64,000 nucleotides of DNA. Source: Methylomonas sp. UP202 (GTDB lineage: Bacteria > Pseudomonadota > Gammaproteobacteria > Methylococcales > Methylomonadaceae). Each line of letters starts with the position of its first letter. Within the stretch, counting starts at the first letter, position 1. This document shows positions 19,808-29,651 of this stretch, in pieces. The stretch is taken from NCBI RefSeq assembly GCF_029910655.1, contig NZ_CP123897.1:2593547-2657546 (forward strand), read 5' to 3'. The position numbers were made by a program, and so were the translations under genes. Below the pieces are notes generated by a model. That model ran no database searches, was not told the DNA's origin, and saw nothing but the letters and a program-made list of their open reading frames with translations.

Positions 19808-20464
19808 ATGACGGCACCGGTTTTAACGATAGACGGGCCTAGCGGCGCGGGAAAAGGCACGGTCAGTCGTGCCGTCGCCAAGCTTTTGGGCTGGAATTAT
19901 CTGGATAGCGGTTCGATATACCGGTCTCTAGCGGTAGCGGTGCTCAACGCAGGATTGAATTTGGACGATGTGCCGGCTATTTGCGAGGTCGCTCAAGCCA
20001 TGCTGTTAGAATTCGACTGCGGTGACGCATTGATCGTCAAACTGAACGGTGTGGACATCACGGCGCATCTGGCGACAGAAACCACCGGCAATACGGCGTC
20101 CATCATTGCGGCCTACCCCGATGTCAGAGCGGTTCTTTTGCAAAAACAAAAGGATTTTCAACAGCTTCCCGGCCTGGTTGCCGACGGGCGGGACATGGGC
20201 AGCGTGGTGTTCAGCGATGCCCGTTACAAGGTCTACTTGACCGCCAGCGCCGAAGAGCGAGCATTAAGACGATATAAACAGTTGATTGAAAAGGGGATTG
20301 ATGCTAATCTTCCGCAAATCACCCGTGAGATAGAAGAACGTGATCGTCGCGATAGTCAGCGAACGTCCGCGCCGCTTACCGTTCCGGAAGGCGCGTTGTA
20401 CATCGACTCCTCGAATTTGACAATTCAAGAAGTCATCGATCAGGTGGTTAATTTAGTCGTATGA
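19808..20464 (+). CDS. cmk: Cytidylate kinase
   Basis: A 218-residue kinase phosphorylating CMP and dCMP. The Walker A loop is TIDGPSGAGKGTVSRA. The CMP-binding insert includes DGRDMGSVVF, and the LID carries EERDRRDSQR with the expected arginines. Cmk next to rpsA is conserved across gammaproteobacteria. The 98-base gap to rpsA has a short GTCGGCGGTT direct repeat (about 20473-20500) before a T-rich stretch, but no convincing hairpin. Confidence 0.97.
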   Translation: MTAPVLTIDGPSGAGKGTVSRAVAKLLGWNYLDSGSIYRSLAVAVLNAGLNLDDVPAICEVAQAMLLEFDCGDALIVKLNGVDITAHLATETTGNTASIIAAYPDVRAVLLQKQKDFQQLPGLVADGRDMGSVVFSDARYKVYLTASAEERALRRYKQLIEKGIDANLPQITREIEERDRRDSQRTSAPLTVPEGALYIDSSNLTIQEVIDQVVNLVV

Positions 20465-20562
20465 GACTTTTTGGCGGTTGTCGGCGGTTGTCGGCGGCTT
20501 TTTATTAATTTTTGATAAATGTGAAAACTTGTTCGTGTTTTAACAAGTTTGGGAAAGAAAAG

Positions 20563-22224
20563 ATGGGCGAAAGCTTTGCAGAGTTGTTTGAAGAGAGTTA
20601 TGCCAAGACCGAAATGCGTCCTGGCGCGATGTTGATCGGTACCGTTGTCGACATCGAAAACGAATTTGTCATCGTCAGTACACAGGCGAAATCCGAAGGT
20701 GTCATTCCAAAATGGCAGTTTCTGAATGCCGACGGCGACTTGGAAGTCAATATCGGTGACGAAATCGAAGTTGCTCTCGATTTGTTCGAAGATGGTCTGG
20801 GCGCCACTCTTCTTTCCCGCGACAAAGCCAAGAAAAGTAAAGCGTGGGCTGAACTGGAAAAAGCCTTCGAGACTCAAGAAACCATTGTCGGCCGTATCAA
20901 CGGCAAGGTTCGTGGCGGTTTCACCGTGGCGGTCGGCGCATTGCGCGCGTTCCTGCCGGGTTCTCTCGTCGATGTACGTCCGATTCGCGACACCACCTTC
21001 CTGGAAAACCGCGATCTGGAATTCAAAGTCATTAAAATCGACCAAAAACGCAACAACGTTGTGTTGTCGCGCCGCGCCGTCGTCGAAAGCGAATACAGCG
21101 CCGAGCGCGAAGAATTGGTTAAAACGCTGCAAGACGGCGCGATCGTTACCGGTATCGTTAAAAACCTCACCGATTACGGTGCGTTTATCGATCTGGGCGG
21201 CGTCGACGGTCTGTTGCACATCACCGACATGGCATGGCGCCGCGTACGTCATCCATCCGAATGCGTAGAGATCGGTCAGGAAGTTAAAGTTAAAGTCCTG
21301 AAATTCGACAAAGACAAAACTCGCGTATCGCTGGGCATGAAACAAATGGATGAAGATCCATGGCAAAACATCGCTCGCCGTTACCCTGCCGGCACTCGCG
21401 TGTTCGGTAAGGTCAACAACCTGACCGACTACGGTTGTTTCGTCGAAATCGAGGAAGGCGTCGAAGGTTTGGTACACGTTTCCGAAATGGACTGGACCAA
21501 TAAAAACGTCAACCCATCCAAGGTCGTACAACTTGGTGATGAGTGCGAAGTCATGGTTCTGGAAATCGACGAAGAACGCCGTCGTATTTCGCTGGGCATG
21601 AAGCAATGCCGCTCCAACCCTTGGGATGAATTCGCGGCTACGCACAACAAAGGCGACAAAATCTCCGGCAAAATCAAATCGATTACCGATTTCGGCATCT
21701 TCATCGGTTTGGATGGCGGTATCGACGGTCTGGTGCATATGTCCGATATCTCCTGGAACGAGAACGACGAAGAAGCGATTCGCGCCTACAAGAAAGGCGA
21801 CGAAGTCGAAACGGTTATTCTGGCCGTGGACTCCGAACGTGAGCGTATTTCGTTGGGTATCAAACAGCTGGAACAAGACCCCTTCCAAAACTATATCGCG
21901 CTGCATGAAAAAGGCAGCTTGGTGAAAGGTACCATTAAGGAAGTCGATGCCAAAGGCGCTGTGATTACCCTGGCCGATAACGTCGAAGGCTATTTGCGCG
22001 CTTCCGAGATTCAACGCGATCGCGTCGAAGATGCCCGCACTTTGCTGAAAGAAGGCGATGAAGTCGAAGCTAAATTTATCGGCGTCGACAAAAAAACCAA
22101 ATCCATTTCATTGTCGATCAAGGCTAAGGATATGGAAGAAGAATCCAACGCTATTAAGGATTACTCGTCACAAAATGCCGGTACCGCGACATTAGGCGAC
22201 ATCTTTAAACAAATCGACAAATAA
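20563..22224 (+). CDS. rpsA: 30S ribosomal protein S1
   Basis: Binds mRNA leaders and brings them to the ribosome. The start is set at the ATG at 20563 because S1 proteins begin [12 protein letters not shown]; the longer frame from 20512 adds residues no S1 has. The 553-residue protein contains six S1 (OB-fold) repeats, recognisable by recurring V-x-G-x-V and G-L-(L/V)-H-(I/V/M)-S/T-(D/E)-M motifs ([27 protein letters not shown]). Codon use is strongly biased, as expected for high expression. S1 genes are commonly autoregulated through their leader, which would lie in 20465-20562. ihfB follows. Confidence 0.97.
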   Translation: MGESFAELFEESYAKTEMRPGAMLIGTVVDIENEFVIVSTQAKSEGVIPKWQFLNADGDLEVNIGDEIEVALDLFEDGLGATLLSRDKAKKSKAWAELEKAFETQETIVGRINGKVRGGFTVAVGALRAFLPGSLVDVRPIRDTTFLENRDLEFKVIKIDQKRNNVVLSRRAVVESEYSAEREELVKTLQDGAIVTGIVKNLTDYGAFIDLGGVDGLLHITDMAWRRVRHPSECVEIGQEVKVKVLKFDKDKTRVSLGMKQMDEDPWQNIARRYPAGTRVFGKVNNLTDYGCFVEIEEGVEGLVHVSEMDWTNKNVNPSKVVQLGDECEVMVLEIDEERRRISLGMKQCRSNPWDEFAATHNKGDKISGKIKSITDFGIFIGLDGGIDGLVHMSDISWNENDEEAIRAYKKGDEVETVILAVDSERERISLGIKQLEQDPFQNYIALHEKGSLVKGTIKEVDAKGAVITLADNVEGYLRASEIQRDRVEDARTLLKEGDEVEAKFIGVDKKTKSISLSIKAKDMEEESNAIKDYSSQNAGTATLGDIFKQIDK

Positions 22225-22293
22225 CTCGTCGACTTCGGGGGTGGCGTGGGCGTAAACCTCATGCCGCCCCTTTTTGATTATTCAGGGTTGGAT

Positions 22294-22599
22294 GTGACAA
22301 AATCAGAATTGATAGAGGTGCTGGCTAGAAAACAGCCGCATCTTGCGCTTAAAGACGTGGAGCTCGCTGTCAGATGTGTTGTCGATCACTTGAGCGATAC
22401 GCTGGCTAGCGGCGATAGAATAGAAATCAGGGGTTTTGGCAGTTTTTCGTTGCATCATCGTTCGGCTAGATTGGGACGCAATCCCAAAACCGGCGAATCG
22501 GTTTCGTTAACCGAAAAACATGTTCCCCACTTCAAACCCGGCAAGGAGCTTCGGGATATGGTCGACGCTTCCAGGGAGAAATACAAAATCGTCGATTGA
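22294..22599 (+). CDS. ihfB: Integration host factor subunit beta
   Basis: A 101-residue DNA-bending protein of the HU/IHF family. The GTG at 22294 is chosen because IHF-beta begins (M)TKSELIE and AGGG at 22284-22287 gives suitable spacing; the frame upstream to 22246 is open but not conserved. Typical features are the [15 protein letters not shown] strand, the beta-arm [14 protein letters not shown] with the intercalating proline, and the [11 protein letters not shown] tail. Always found after rpsA in this group. Works with IHF-alpha (not in the window) in transcription and recombination. Confidence 0.96.
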   Translation: MTKSELIEVLARKQPHLALKDVELAVRCVVDHLSDTLASGDRIEIRGFGSFSLHHRSARLGRNPKTGESVSLTEKHVPHFKPGKELRDMVDASREKYKIVD

Positions 22600-22600
22600 T

Positions 22601-22630
22601 CAGGCACCTCGCCTGCTTCAAGTTTTTTAC
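22601..22630 (+). terminator. Weak candidate terminator after ihfB
   Basis: A short stem (CAGGC 22601-22605 with GCCTG 22611-22615) is followed by CTTCAAG and then six T residues. The U-tract begins seven bases after the stem, so function is uncertain. Confidence 0.35.
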
Positions 22631-22650
22631 GATATTTGCCATAGCCGCCG

Positions 22651-23604
22651 ATGAGTCTGTTTGAGCATCCTTACAACTACGACCCAGGCTATGGCTACAC
22701 TCTCGAACGATTGCTCGGCGTCGATGCGCCGACCGAACCCGCCGATTTTGAGGACTTTTGGTCCACCCGTTATCGGCAAGTCCTGCAGCAATCGCCACGC
22801 TTCCAAATCGGTAACCCGACCCTGGTCGACGGTTATCGGGTAAACGATATTTCCTACCAGTCCACGGACGGTATCATGATCGCCGGTTGGTTACTGGAAC
22901 CGCACGGTCAAACGGTCACGCAGGCTATCGTTGTGGGACACGGATATGGCGGCCGGGAAGGCCCGGACTTTCATTTGAGCTTTCCCAATACCGCGCTCTT
23001 GTTTCCGTGCTTTCGTGGCATTTCCCGGAGCCGTTGTACGTCTATCCCGGAGCGGCCTGATTGGCATGTCGTGCAGAATATCCTGGATAAAGATCGTTAT
23101 GTGATCGGCGGTTGCGTGGACGATCTGTGGCTGGCGGTATCGGTATTGTGGACGATTTATCCGCAGGCCCGGGAACGGATCGGTTATATGGGAATCAGTT
23201 TCGGCGGCGGGATTGGGGCTTTAGCGGTGCCTTGGGACGGCAGAATTCGTCGCGTTCACCTAAACGTACCGACATTCGGTAACCAGCCGTTGCGTTTAAG
23301 TCTGCCCAGTTGCGGTAGTGCCGACGCATTGCGAGCCTATAGTCAGCATCTGGGTCATATTCCCGACACATTGACCTATTACGATGCCGCTACCGCCGTG
23401 CGCCATGCCAATCAACCCCTGCATGCCGCATTGGCCTTGTTCGATCCGGTAGTCGCTCCACCGGGTCAGTTTGCGATTTACAATGCCTGGCACGGCGAGA
23501 AACGCCTGTTCACACTGGATGCCGGCCATTTCGAATATCCGGCGCAACGTCTACAAGAGCAGCAGTTGTTGGCGGAACTCAAGCTATTTTTCTCGCCCAA
23601 CTGA
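22651..23604 (+). CDS. Acetyl xylan esterase / cephalosporin-C deacetylase family hydrolase
   Basis: A 317-residue alpha/beta hydrolase with an AXE1-like N-terminus (DFEDFWSTRYRQVL) and a nucleophile elbow GYMGISFGGGIGAL (G-x-S-x-G-G). An Asp in ALFDPVVAPPGQF and the His in DAGHFEYP probably complete the triad. Cytoplasmic: no signal peptide. AXE1 members remove acetyl groups from sugars or antibiotics; there is no xylan utilisation context here, so the substrate is unknown. A second, unrelated esterase-like gene starts 10 bases after its stop, suggesting one transcript. Confidence 0.85.
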   Translation: MSLFEHPYNYDPGYGYTLERLLGVDAPTEPADFEDFWSTRYRQVLQQSPRFQIGNPTLVDGYRVNDISYQSTDGIMIAGWLLEPHGQTVTQAIVVGHGYGGREGPDFHLSFPNTALLFPCFRGISRSRCTSIPERPDWHVVQNILDKDRYVIGGCVDDLWLAVSVLWTIYPQARERIGYMGISFGGGIGALAVPWDGRIRRVHLNVPTFGNQPLRLSLPSCGSADALRAYSQHLGHIPDTLTYYDAATAVRHANQPLHAALALFDPVVAPPGQFAIYNAWHGEKRLFTLDAGHFEYPAQRLQEQQLLAELKLFFSPN

Positions 23605-23614
23605 CAAGCTTGCG

Positions 23615-24343
23615 ATGAAACGGGAATATCATCATTGGTTCAGCCCGCGTTTAGAACGCGATATGGAGTTTTTGGTATTCGGTCATGCCGGCGCCAAAGT
23701 GCTGGTCTTTCCGACTCGGGACGGCCGTTTTTACGAATACGAGAACCTGCGAATTGTTGATAGCTTGGCCGACAAGATCAACGCGGGCCACATGCAATTG
23801 TATTGTCTGGACAGCATCGACCACGAAAGCTTTTATTGTTTTTGGTGTCAACCGGGCGATCGCATCAAGCGCCACATGCAATTCGAAGATTATGTGTTGA
23901 ATGAAATTCTGCCGTTCATTGCACTGAAGAACCCGCATCCGTGCTTAATTTCGCATGGCTGCAGTCTGGGCGCCTATCATGCCGCCAATATCGCATTTCG
24001 CCACCCGCATTTATTCAAAAAGCTGGTGGCGTTTTCCGGACGCTTCGATCTAACCCTGGAGGTGGAATGCTTCAAGGATTTATTCGAAGGACACTATAAC
24101 GACGATATTTATTTTCATACGCCAACGCATTTTTTGCCGAATTTGACCTGCGAATCCCAATTGGCGGCCATTCGGGCGCTGGACATCACCTTGGTGATCG
24201 GCAGAGCGGATCCATTTTTACAAAACAATCACGACCTGAGCCATATTCTGACCCAGAAGCAGGTGCCGCACAGGCTCTACGAATGGGATGGCCGCGCGCA
24301 TCAAGGCCATTCCTGGCGGCGCATGGCTCCATTATACCTTTGA
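23615..24343 (+). CDS. Putative esterase (esterase D / PF00756-like)
   Basis: 242 residues from the ATG at 23615; the open frame extends upstream to 23471, but that part lies inside the AXE1-like gene and does not look like this family. It opens MKREYHHWFSPRLERDMEFL. The nucleophile elbow is SHGCSLGAYHA (G-x-S-x-G), with Asp in VIGRADPFLQ and His near the C-terminus (RAHQGHSWRR). Family members range from S-formylglutathione hydrolases to siderophore and trehalose esterases. The sequence does not decide the substrate, though formaldehyde detoxification would suit a methylotroph. The C-terminus runs to 15 bases before the next preferred start. Confidence 0.75.
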   Translation: MKREYHHWFSPRLERDMEFLVFGHAGAKVLVFPTRDGRFYEYENLRIVDSLADKINAGHMQLYCLDSIDHESFYCFWCQPGDRIKRHMQFEDYVLNEILPFIALKNPHPCLISHGCSLGAYHAANIAFRHPHLFKKLVAFSGRFDLTLEVECFKDLFEGHYNDDIYFHTPTHFLPNLTCESQLAAIRALDITLVIGRADPFLQNNHDLSHILTQKQVPHRLYEWDGRAHQGHSWRRMAPLYL

Positions 24344-24357
24344 CCGAATCGCCATCG

Positions 24358-25452
24358 ATGATCAAGCGCAGCCTGCTAGTACTATTGTTGACCTTACTTG
24401 CGCTGGGTGCGATTTTCGGACTCAAGTTTTACCGGATGCGCCAAGCGGCCAGCCAAGTGCCTGCAGTACCTCCGGCCGTCGTTGCCTTCGCCGAGGTCAA
24501 AAGCGAACACTGGGACTCTTCGTTAAGCACTGTCGGCAGCTTTCGCGCCGTCGCCGGTATCGATATCAGCAACGAAATTGCCGGGATGGTCCAAGCCATT
24601 CATTTCAACTCCGGCCAAACTGTAAAAGCCGGACAGTTGTTGCTAGAACTGGATAGCGCTACCGACCGAGCGGAACTCGACGGCCTGCTCGCCGAACAAA
24701 AATTGGCCGGCTTACGGTATCAGCGAGGCCAGAGCATGTTGGAGCGAAAATTCATCGCCGCCGCCGATCAGGATCAAAATCGAGCGCAGATCGATCAAGC
24801 CGCGGCGGCGGTTGCCGGCAAGCAGATCCAAATCGCTAAGAAGCACATCAAGGCGCCGTTTGCCGGCGAGTTGGGCATACGCCGCGTCGATCTTGGGCAG
24901 TACTTGCCGGTTGGTTCGGCAATCGTGATGCTTGAACAACTCGATCCGGTGTATTTGGATTTCACGTTGCCAGAACGCGATCTTGGCCGGATTGGCAAGG
25001 GCCAAAAGGTGATCGCCAGCGTACCTGCCTTTCCAGACCAGTATTTTGAAGGAGAGGTCACTGCGTCGAATCCCGCCGTCGACACCGATAGTCGAACCAT
25101 CAAAGTACAGGCACTGTTTAGAAACCCAGGGAAATTGCTTCGGCCAGGGATGTTCGCCCAGATCAAACTGTCCGCCGACGCCGACCAAACCGTGTCGACC
25201 TTGCCGGATACCGCCATCAGCTACAACCCCTACGGCAATTCCGTGTTTGCGGTTCAGCGCGGTCCGGCCGGATGGATCGTGCAAAGTCGCCAAGTCAAAA
25301 CCGGCGACAGTCGGGGAGGGCGCGTCGAAATTTTGGAAGGGCTGCGGCTCGGCGATAAAGTCGTTGCCGCCGGACAAATGAAGCTGCGTAACGGCATGGC
25401 CGTCACGCCGGACAGCCAGCCCGCGCCCGGCGAACGCGAGCAGGCTCCGTGA
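24358..25452 (+). CDS. RND efflux periplasmic adaptor (membrane fusion protein)
   Basis: A 364-residue adaptor. The ATG at 24358 gives a canonical N-terminal membrane anchor (SLLVLLLTLLALGAIFGLKFY); the open frame back to 24283 overlaps the previous gene. A biotinyl-lipoyl domain is visible on both sides of an unusually short hairpin: GMVQAIHFNSGQTVKAGQLLLELD, then AAVAGKQIQIAKKHIKAPFAGELGIR. The beta-barrel follows at about residues 210-290, with VYLDFTLPERDL and SNPAVDTDSRTIKVQALFRNP. The hydrolase genes upstream may be co-transcribed. The stop overlaps the permease GTG start. No outer-membrane channel gene and no adjacent regulator. Confidence 0.92.
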   Translation: MIKRSLLVLLLTLLALGAIFGLKFYRMRQAASQVPAVPPAVVAFAEVKSEHWDSSLSTVGSFRAVAGIDISNEIAGMVQAIHFNSGQTVKAGQLLLELDSATDRAELDGLLAEQKLAGLRYQRGQSMLERKFIAAADQDQNRAQIDQAAAAVAGKQIQIAKKHIKAPFAGELGIRRVDLGQYLPVGSAIVMLEQLDPVYLDFTLPERDLGRIGKGQKVIASVPAFPDQYFEGEVTASNPAVDTDSRTIKVQALFRNPGKLLRPGMFAQIKLSADADQTVSTLPDTAISYNPYGNSVFAVQRGPAGWIVQSRQVKTGDSRGGRVEILEGLRLGDKVVAAGQMKLRNGMAVTPDSQPAPGEREQAP

Positions 25453-28400
25453 AGTTGACCGATTTATTCATTGTACGGCCGGTCCTAGCCAGTGTCGTCA
25501 GTTTGCTGATCCTGCTTCTCGGCTTAAGAGCCTTGGACGTCTTGGAATTGCGCCAATACCCGAAAACCGAGAATACCGTCGTGACCATCACGACCGCCTA
25601 TCCCGGCGCGGACAGCGACTTGATTAAAGGCTTTATTACAACGCCGCTGCAACAGGCCATAGCCGAAGCCAACGGCATTGATTATTTGTCTTCCAATAGC
25701 CGCCAGGGCAGCTCGGTCATCGAGGCTCACATGCGGCTGAATTACGATCCTAACGCCGCGGTCGCCGAGATTCAGGCCAAGGTGGCCGGTAAGCGTAATC
25801 AATTGCCGGCCGAAGCCGAGGATCCGGTGATTAGTTCGCAAACCGGCGACGACACCGCACTCATGTATATCGCGCTGTACAGCGACACCTTGCAGGACTC
25901 GCAGATTAGCGATTATCTGCTTCGGGTCGTGCAGCCGAAGTTGCAGGCGGTCCCCGGCGTCGGCAAGGCCGCGATGTTGGGCAACAAGACCTTCGCGATG
26001 CGTATCTGGCTAAACCCCACGCGCATGGCGGCCTTAAGCGTAACCGCCAACGACGTAGCCGGCGTGCTGAAAGCCAATAACTATTTATCCGGTATCGGCG
26101 CTACCAAGGGTAACTTCGTTAAAATCGATTTGGGTGCCACGACCGACGCGGTGTCGAAACGGGAATTCGAACAATTGGTGGTTGCCAATCGTCGCGGTGC
26201 GCTGGTTCGATTAAACGACATCGCCGACATCGAGTTGGGCAGCGAAGACTACGACACGGTTAATTGGTACAAAGGCAAGACCGCGATTTTCATGGGCATC
26301 GAGCAGGCGCCGGGCGCCAATCCGTTGAAGGTTGCGAAATCGGTTAAAGCCTTGTTGAAAGAGATCGAGCGCGACTTGCCCAACGAAATGCATATCTTGC
26401 TGCCTTACGACGCCAGCCAATTCATTGAGGATTCGATCCACGAAGTCTTCGCAACCTTGTTGGAAGCCGTCGCGATCGTGTTAGGCGTGATTTTTTTGTC
26501 GCTCGGCTCGTTCCGCGCGGCGCTGATCCCGGCGGTCACGGTGCCGCTATCGCTGGTCGGCGCCTGCTTTTTCATGCTGGCAATGGGCTTTTCGATCAAC
26601 TTGCTGACGATGTTGGCAATGGTACTGGCGATAGGCTTGGTGGTGGACGACGCGATTGTCGTCGTCGAAAACATCCACCGACACATCGAGCAGGGTCACG
26701 GCCGTTTGCAAGCCGCACTGGCCGGCGCCCGCGAACTGGGACTGCCTATCATCGCGATGACCACGACGCTGGTAGCGGTGTACGTGCCGATCGGTTTCAT
26801 GGGGGGCTTGGTCGGCACGCTGTTCACCGAATTCGCTTTTTCTCTGGCCGGCGCCGTACTGATTTCCGGTGTTGTCGCGTTGACGTTGTCGCCGATGATG
26901 AGCGCGCGCATCTTGCCGGAAGCCGGGCGCGGCGGACGATTCGAAGCCATGGTCGAACATTTTTTCGAAGGCTTGGCCAGCGGGTACCGGTCCGTGTTGC
27001 GCCGAATTTTGGAATTTCCGTACACGGTGCTGATCTTCGCGCTGTTGGTGTTGCCCAGTATCTATTGGATGTACGATTGGTCGGGCAAGGAACTGGCGCC
27101 GACCGAGGATCAAAGTTTTTTGTTCGCGATCGCCAGTAGCCCGCAAACCGCGACGCTGCAATACAATCAGACCTATTCCCGCGAATTGATCTGGCATTTC
27201 GAAAGCCTGCCGGAGCACGAAGAAAGCTTTTTGATCATGGGCTTCGGCGGGGATACCAATACCGTATTCGCCGGTATGAAAATGCCGTCGAGTTTCGAGC
27301 GCCAGCGCTCCCAACAAGCCGTCGTTCCGGAACTGCAAGCCAAGGTAGACAGTATCGCCGGCTTTCAGACCGCCGTCGTATCGCCGCCCAGCTTACCGGG
27401 TTCGGGTGGCGGATTGCCCCTGCAGTTCGTCGTGACCAGCGACGCCGATTACGCTAAGCTGGATCAGGTGGCCGAGCAAGTGCTGGCGCAAGCGATGCAA
27501 AGCGGTCAATTTGCATTTTTGGTCAAGGACGTTCGCTTCGACCGGCCGAAATCGACGTTGGTGATCGACCGGGACCGCGCCGCCGATTTAGGTATCACGA
27601 TGGAAGACATCGGCGCCAACTTGGCCGGTTGGCTGGGCGGACAGTACGTCAACCGATTCGGCTTGCAAGGCCGCAGCTACAAGGTAATTCCGCAAGTCGG
27701 CGACGCAGACCGCCAGGATTTGGCTAAATTGGACGGCTATTACTTGCGAGGCAGCTCCGGCGCCCAAGTACCGCTGTCGGCCTTGATTAAAGTCGTCGAT
27801 AGCGTCGAACCCGGCAAACGCAGTCAGTTCCAACAACTCAACAGCATCACGCTAAGCGGGATTCCGGCGCCGGGTATCGGTCTCGGCGATGCGATGGCCG
27901 CGCTGGATGACATTGCCGAAGAAATCTTTCCGCGCGGGTTCGCCGCGGACTACACCGGCGAGTCGCGCCAATACCGTCAGCAGGGCAACGTGCTGATTCT
28001 GACCTTCTTCATGGCCCTGCTCATTATATACTTGGTGTTGGCCGCGCAATTCGAGAGTTGGCGCGATCCGTTGATTATCTTAATTTCAGTGCCGCTATCG
28101 ATCGCCAGCGCATTGGCATTTTTGATGCTCGATTTCGCGACCGTCAACATCTATACCCAGGTGGGCCTGATTACGCTGATCGGCTTGGTTGCCAAAAACG
28201 GTATTTTGATCGTCGAATTTGCCAACCAACTGCAACAGCGTGACGGCTTGAACAAGCCGGCGGCCATCGAACAGGCAGCCGGGATCCGGCTTCGGCCTAT
28301 TCTGATGACCACGGTCGCGATGATCGTCGCGATGCTGCCGCTGTTGACCGCCACCGGCCCCGGCGCCGCCAGCCGCTTTGCGATCGGTCTGGTGATCGCT

Positions 28401-28523
28401 TCCGGCTTGGGTATCGGTACCGTGTTGACGCTGTTCGTCGTGCCGCCGTTTTACGTGATTTTGGCGAAAGATCGCAGTGCTGAGCAAACGTCCCCGCCCG
28501 TCGACGACAATAAAACACGGTAA
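25449..28523 (+). CDS. RND efflux permease (AcrB/MexF-type, HAE1)
   Basis: A 1024-residue inner-membrane proton antiporter starting at GTG 25449 and overlapping the adaptor by 4 bases. Twelve transmembrane helices are expected, with two large periplasmic loops. The TM4 proton-relay aspartates are visible in LAIGLVVDDAIVVVENIHRH. Motifs in TM6 and TM11 (GFMGGLVGTLFTEFAFSLAG, LVAKNGILIVEFANQ) are typical of the hydrophobe/drug exporter subfamily, not metal exporters. The short C-terminal tail ends DDNKTR. Substrates cannot be told from sequence. Confidence 0.95.
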   Translation: MKLTDLFIVRPVLASVVSLLILLLGLRALDVLELRQYPKTENTVVTITTAYPGADSDLIKGFITTPLQQAIAEANGIDYLSSNSRQGSSVIEAHMRLNYDPNAAVAEIQAKVAGKRNQLPAEAEDPVISSQTGDDTALMYIALYSDTLQDSQISDYLLRVVQPKLQAVPGVGKAAMLGNKTFAMRIWLNPTRMAALSVTANDVAGVLKANNYLSGIGATKGNFVKIDLGATTDAVSKREFEQLVVANRRGALVRLNDIADIELGSEDYDTVNWYKGKTAIFMGIEQAPGANPLKVAKSVKALLKEIERDLPNEMHILLPYDASQFIEDSIHEVFATLLEAVAIVLGVIFLSLGSFRAALIPAVTVPLSLVGACFFMLAMGFSINLLTMLAMVLAIGLVVDDAIVVVENIHRHIEQGHGRLQAALAGARELGLPIIAMTTTLVAVYVPIGFMGGLVGTLFTEFAFSLAGAVLISGVVALTLSPMMSARILPEAGRGGRFEAMVEHFFEGLASGYRSVLRRILEFPYTVLIFALLVLPSIYWMYDWSGKELAPTEDQSFLFAIASSPQTATLQYNQTYSRELIWHFESLPEHEESFLIMGFGGDTNTVFAGMKMPSSFERQRSQQAVVPELQAKVDSIAGFQTAVVSPPSLPGSGGGLPLQFVVTSDADYAKLDQVAEQVLAQAMQSGQFAFLVKDVRFDRPKSTLVIDRDRAADLGITMEDIGANLAGWLGGQYVNRFGLQGRSYKVIPQVGDADRQDLAKLDGYYLRGSSGAQVPLSALIKVVDSVEPGKRSQFQQLNSITLSGIPAPGIGLGDAMAALDDIAEEIFPRGFAADYTGESRQYRQQGNVLILTFFMALLIIYLVLAAQFESWRDPLIILISVPLSIASALAFLMLDFATVNIYTQVGLITLIGLVAKNGILIVEFANQLQQRDGLNKPAAIEQAAGIRLRPILMTTVAMIVAMLPLLTATGPGAASRFAIGLVIASGLGIGTVLTLFVVPPFYVILAKDRSAEQTSPPVDDNKTR

Positions 28524-28622
28524 CGGTCATTCGGGCCTCCGCTGTGGCACAATATCCGGATCGGACCGATAAACAGGTCCTGACACCTTGCCATAAACCA
28601 TAGAATTTGCTCGGGAGCAAAC

Positions 28623-29093
28623 ATGCGCATTGTTCGATTGAAAGTGTTGTTAACCAGTCTTGCACTCGGTATCGCGTTCGGCGGCCCGGTTCAGGCGGAA
28701 AATGCCGGGCCGCAAGATCATGCTGGCCATCACGGATCCGACAGTTTCGAGTGGCCGGGGATCTACAACGGTTTTCTGCCTTGCACCGATTGCGCCGGCA
28801 TTAAGACTTCGCTGGCGCTGAACAAAAACAGTAGTTATATGTTGATGACTCAATTCGCCGGCAAGTCGGATCGCGAATTTGTCGAGAAGGGTAAATACAG
28901 CTGGGACGACAAGAGTAAAACCATCACGTTGACCCCGAAAAACGGCGGACCCAGCCATGTCTATCTGGTCGGCGAGAACGTGCTGACCCAGCTTGACGAA
29001 CACGGCAATCGCATTTCCGGCAAGCAAGCGGAACGCTATCAATTGCGCAGGACCGACTTTACCCAGCAAGCGCCGTCTCACGGTGGACATTAA
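28623..29093 (+). CDS. NlpE N-terminal-domain envelope protein
   Basis: A 156-residue exported protein. The signal peptide ends near GGPVQA and has no lipobox cysteine, so unlike Escherichia NlpE it is probably a soluble periplasmic protein. The mature region carries the NlpE_N signature: WPGIYNGFLPCTDCAGIKTSL with a C-x-x-C pair, and the beta-barrel strands YSWDDKSKTITL and YLVGENVLTQLDEHG. NlpE relays copper and adhesion stress to the Cpx system; only the N-terminal domain is present here and no Cpx gene is near. A His- and Asp-rich stretch (DHAGHHGSD) follows the signal peptide. Monocistronic, 100 bases after the RND permease. Confidence 0.85.
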   Translation: MRIVRLKVLLTSLALGIAFGGPVQAENAGPQDHAGHHGSDSFEWPGIYNGFLPCTDCAGIKTSLALNKNSSYMLMTQFAGKSDREFVEKGKYSWDDKSKTITLTPKNGGPSHVYLVGENVLTQLDEHGNRISGKQAERYQLRRTDFTQQAPSHGGH

Positions 29094-29232
29094 GCTGACA
29101 GCCGGGTTGCGGGTGCAGGTGGTGGCAACAATGGGCCGGTCTAGGAGATTCGCTTGACCCATCGATAGCGCACTTCGGAGCGACCGCTCATTCCAAGACA
29201 AGATTGCCATTGCAACTTTAGGAATCAGGGAT

Positions 29233-29640
29233 ATGCAACTGACTGCTCATACGGATTACGCGCTCAGAGTGTTGATTTATTTGAGCCGTAATACCGATAA
29301 ATTGGTGACGATTAGCGAATTGGCGGAGTTTTTCGGTATCTCCAGAAATCACTTGGTCAAAGTGGTGCACAAATTGGGACTCAAGGGATTTGTGCGAACC
29401 GTGCGCGGCAAGGGCGGCGGCATCCGTTTATCCAGGCCCGCTGCCGAAATCAATATCGGCGCGGTGGTGCGGGAAGTGGAAGGCCGGTTTCAGATGGCCG
29501 AATGTTTCAACCCGCAAAAACAAGGGGTTTGCGCACTTCAAAACGGTTGCCGCTTGACCGGTTTATTGAGCGACGCGGTCGAACAATTTCTGGCGGTACT
29601 CGACGGCGCGGCGCTGAGCGACGTGGCGCTGGAACCGTAA
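29233..29640 (+). CDS. nsrR: Rrf2 family [Fe-S] nitric-oxide-responsive regulator, NsrR-like
   Basis: A 135-residue winged-helix regulator with a good ribosome-binding site (CAGGGAT just before the ATG). NsrR features are the N-terminus MQLTAHTDYALR with Asp8 (a cluster ligand in characterised NsrR), the recognition helix SRNHLVKVVHKL, the wing VRGKGGGIRLSRP, and three cysteines C91, C100 and C106. Escherichia NsrR has C91, C96 and C102, so the first spacing is four residues longer here. NsrR usually represses NO detoxification genes and loses DNA binding on nitrosylation. No obvious target lies adjacent; it converges on the MBL-fold hydrolase with 11 bases between stops. Confidence 0.85.
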   Translation: MQLTAHTDYALRVLIYLSRNTDKLVTISELAEFFGISRNHLVKVVHKLGLKGFVRTVRGKGGGIRLSRPAAEINIGAVVREVEGRFQMAECFNPQKQGVCALQNGCRLTGLLSDAVEQFLAVLDGAALSDVALEP

Positions 29641-29651
29641 ATCCCACGCGG

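Noticed and set aside
20440..22014. Long minus-strand open frame (524 codons) covering rpsA
   Set aside because: It is the antisense shadow of a highly expressed gene with strong codon bias; no start signal and no recognised domain, while rpsA fills the plus strand.
29100..29125. GACAGCCGGGTTGCGG resembling the 3' strand of a c-di-GMP-I riboswitch
   Set aside because: The 5' half of the motif would have to lie in the NlpE-like coding region and is not there; a chance match.
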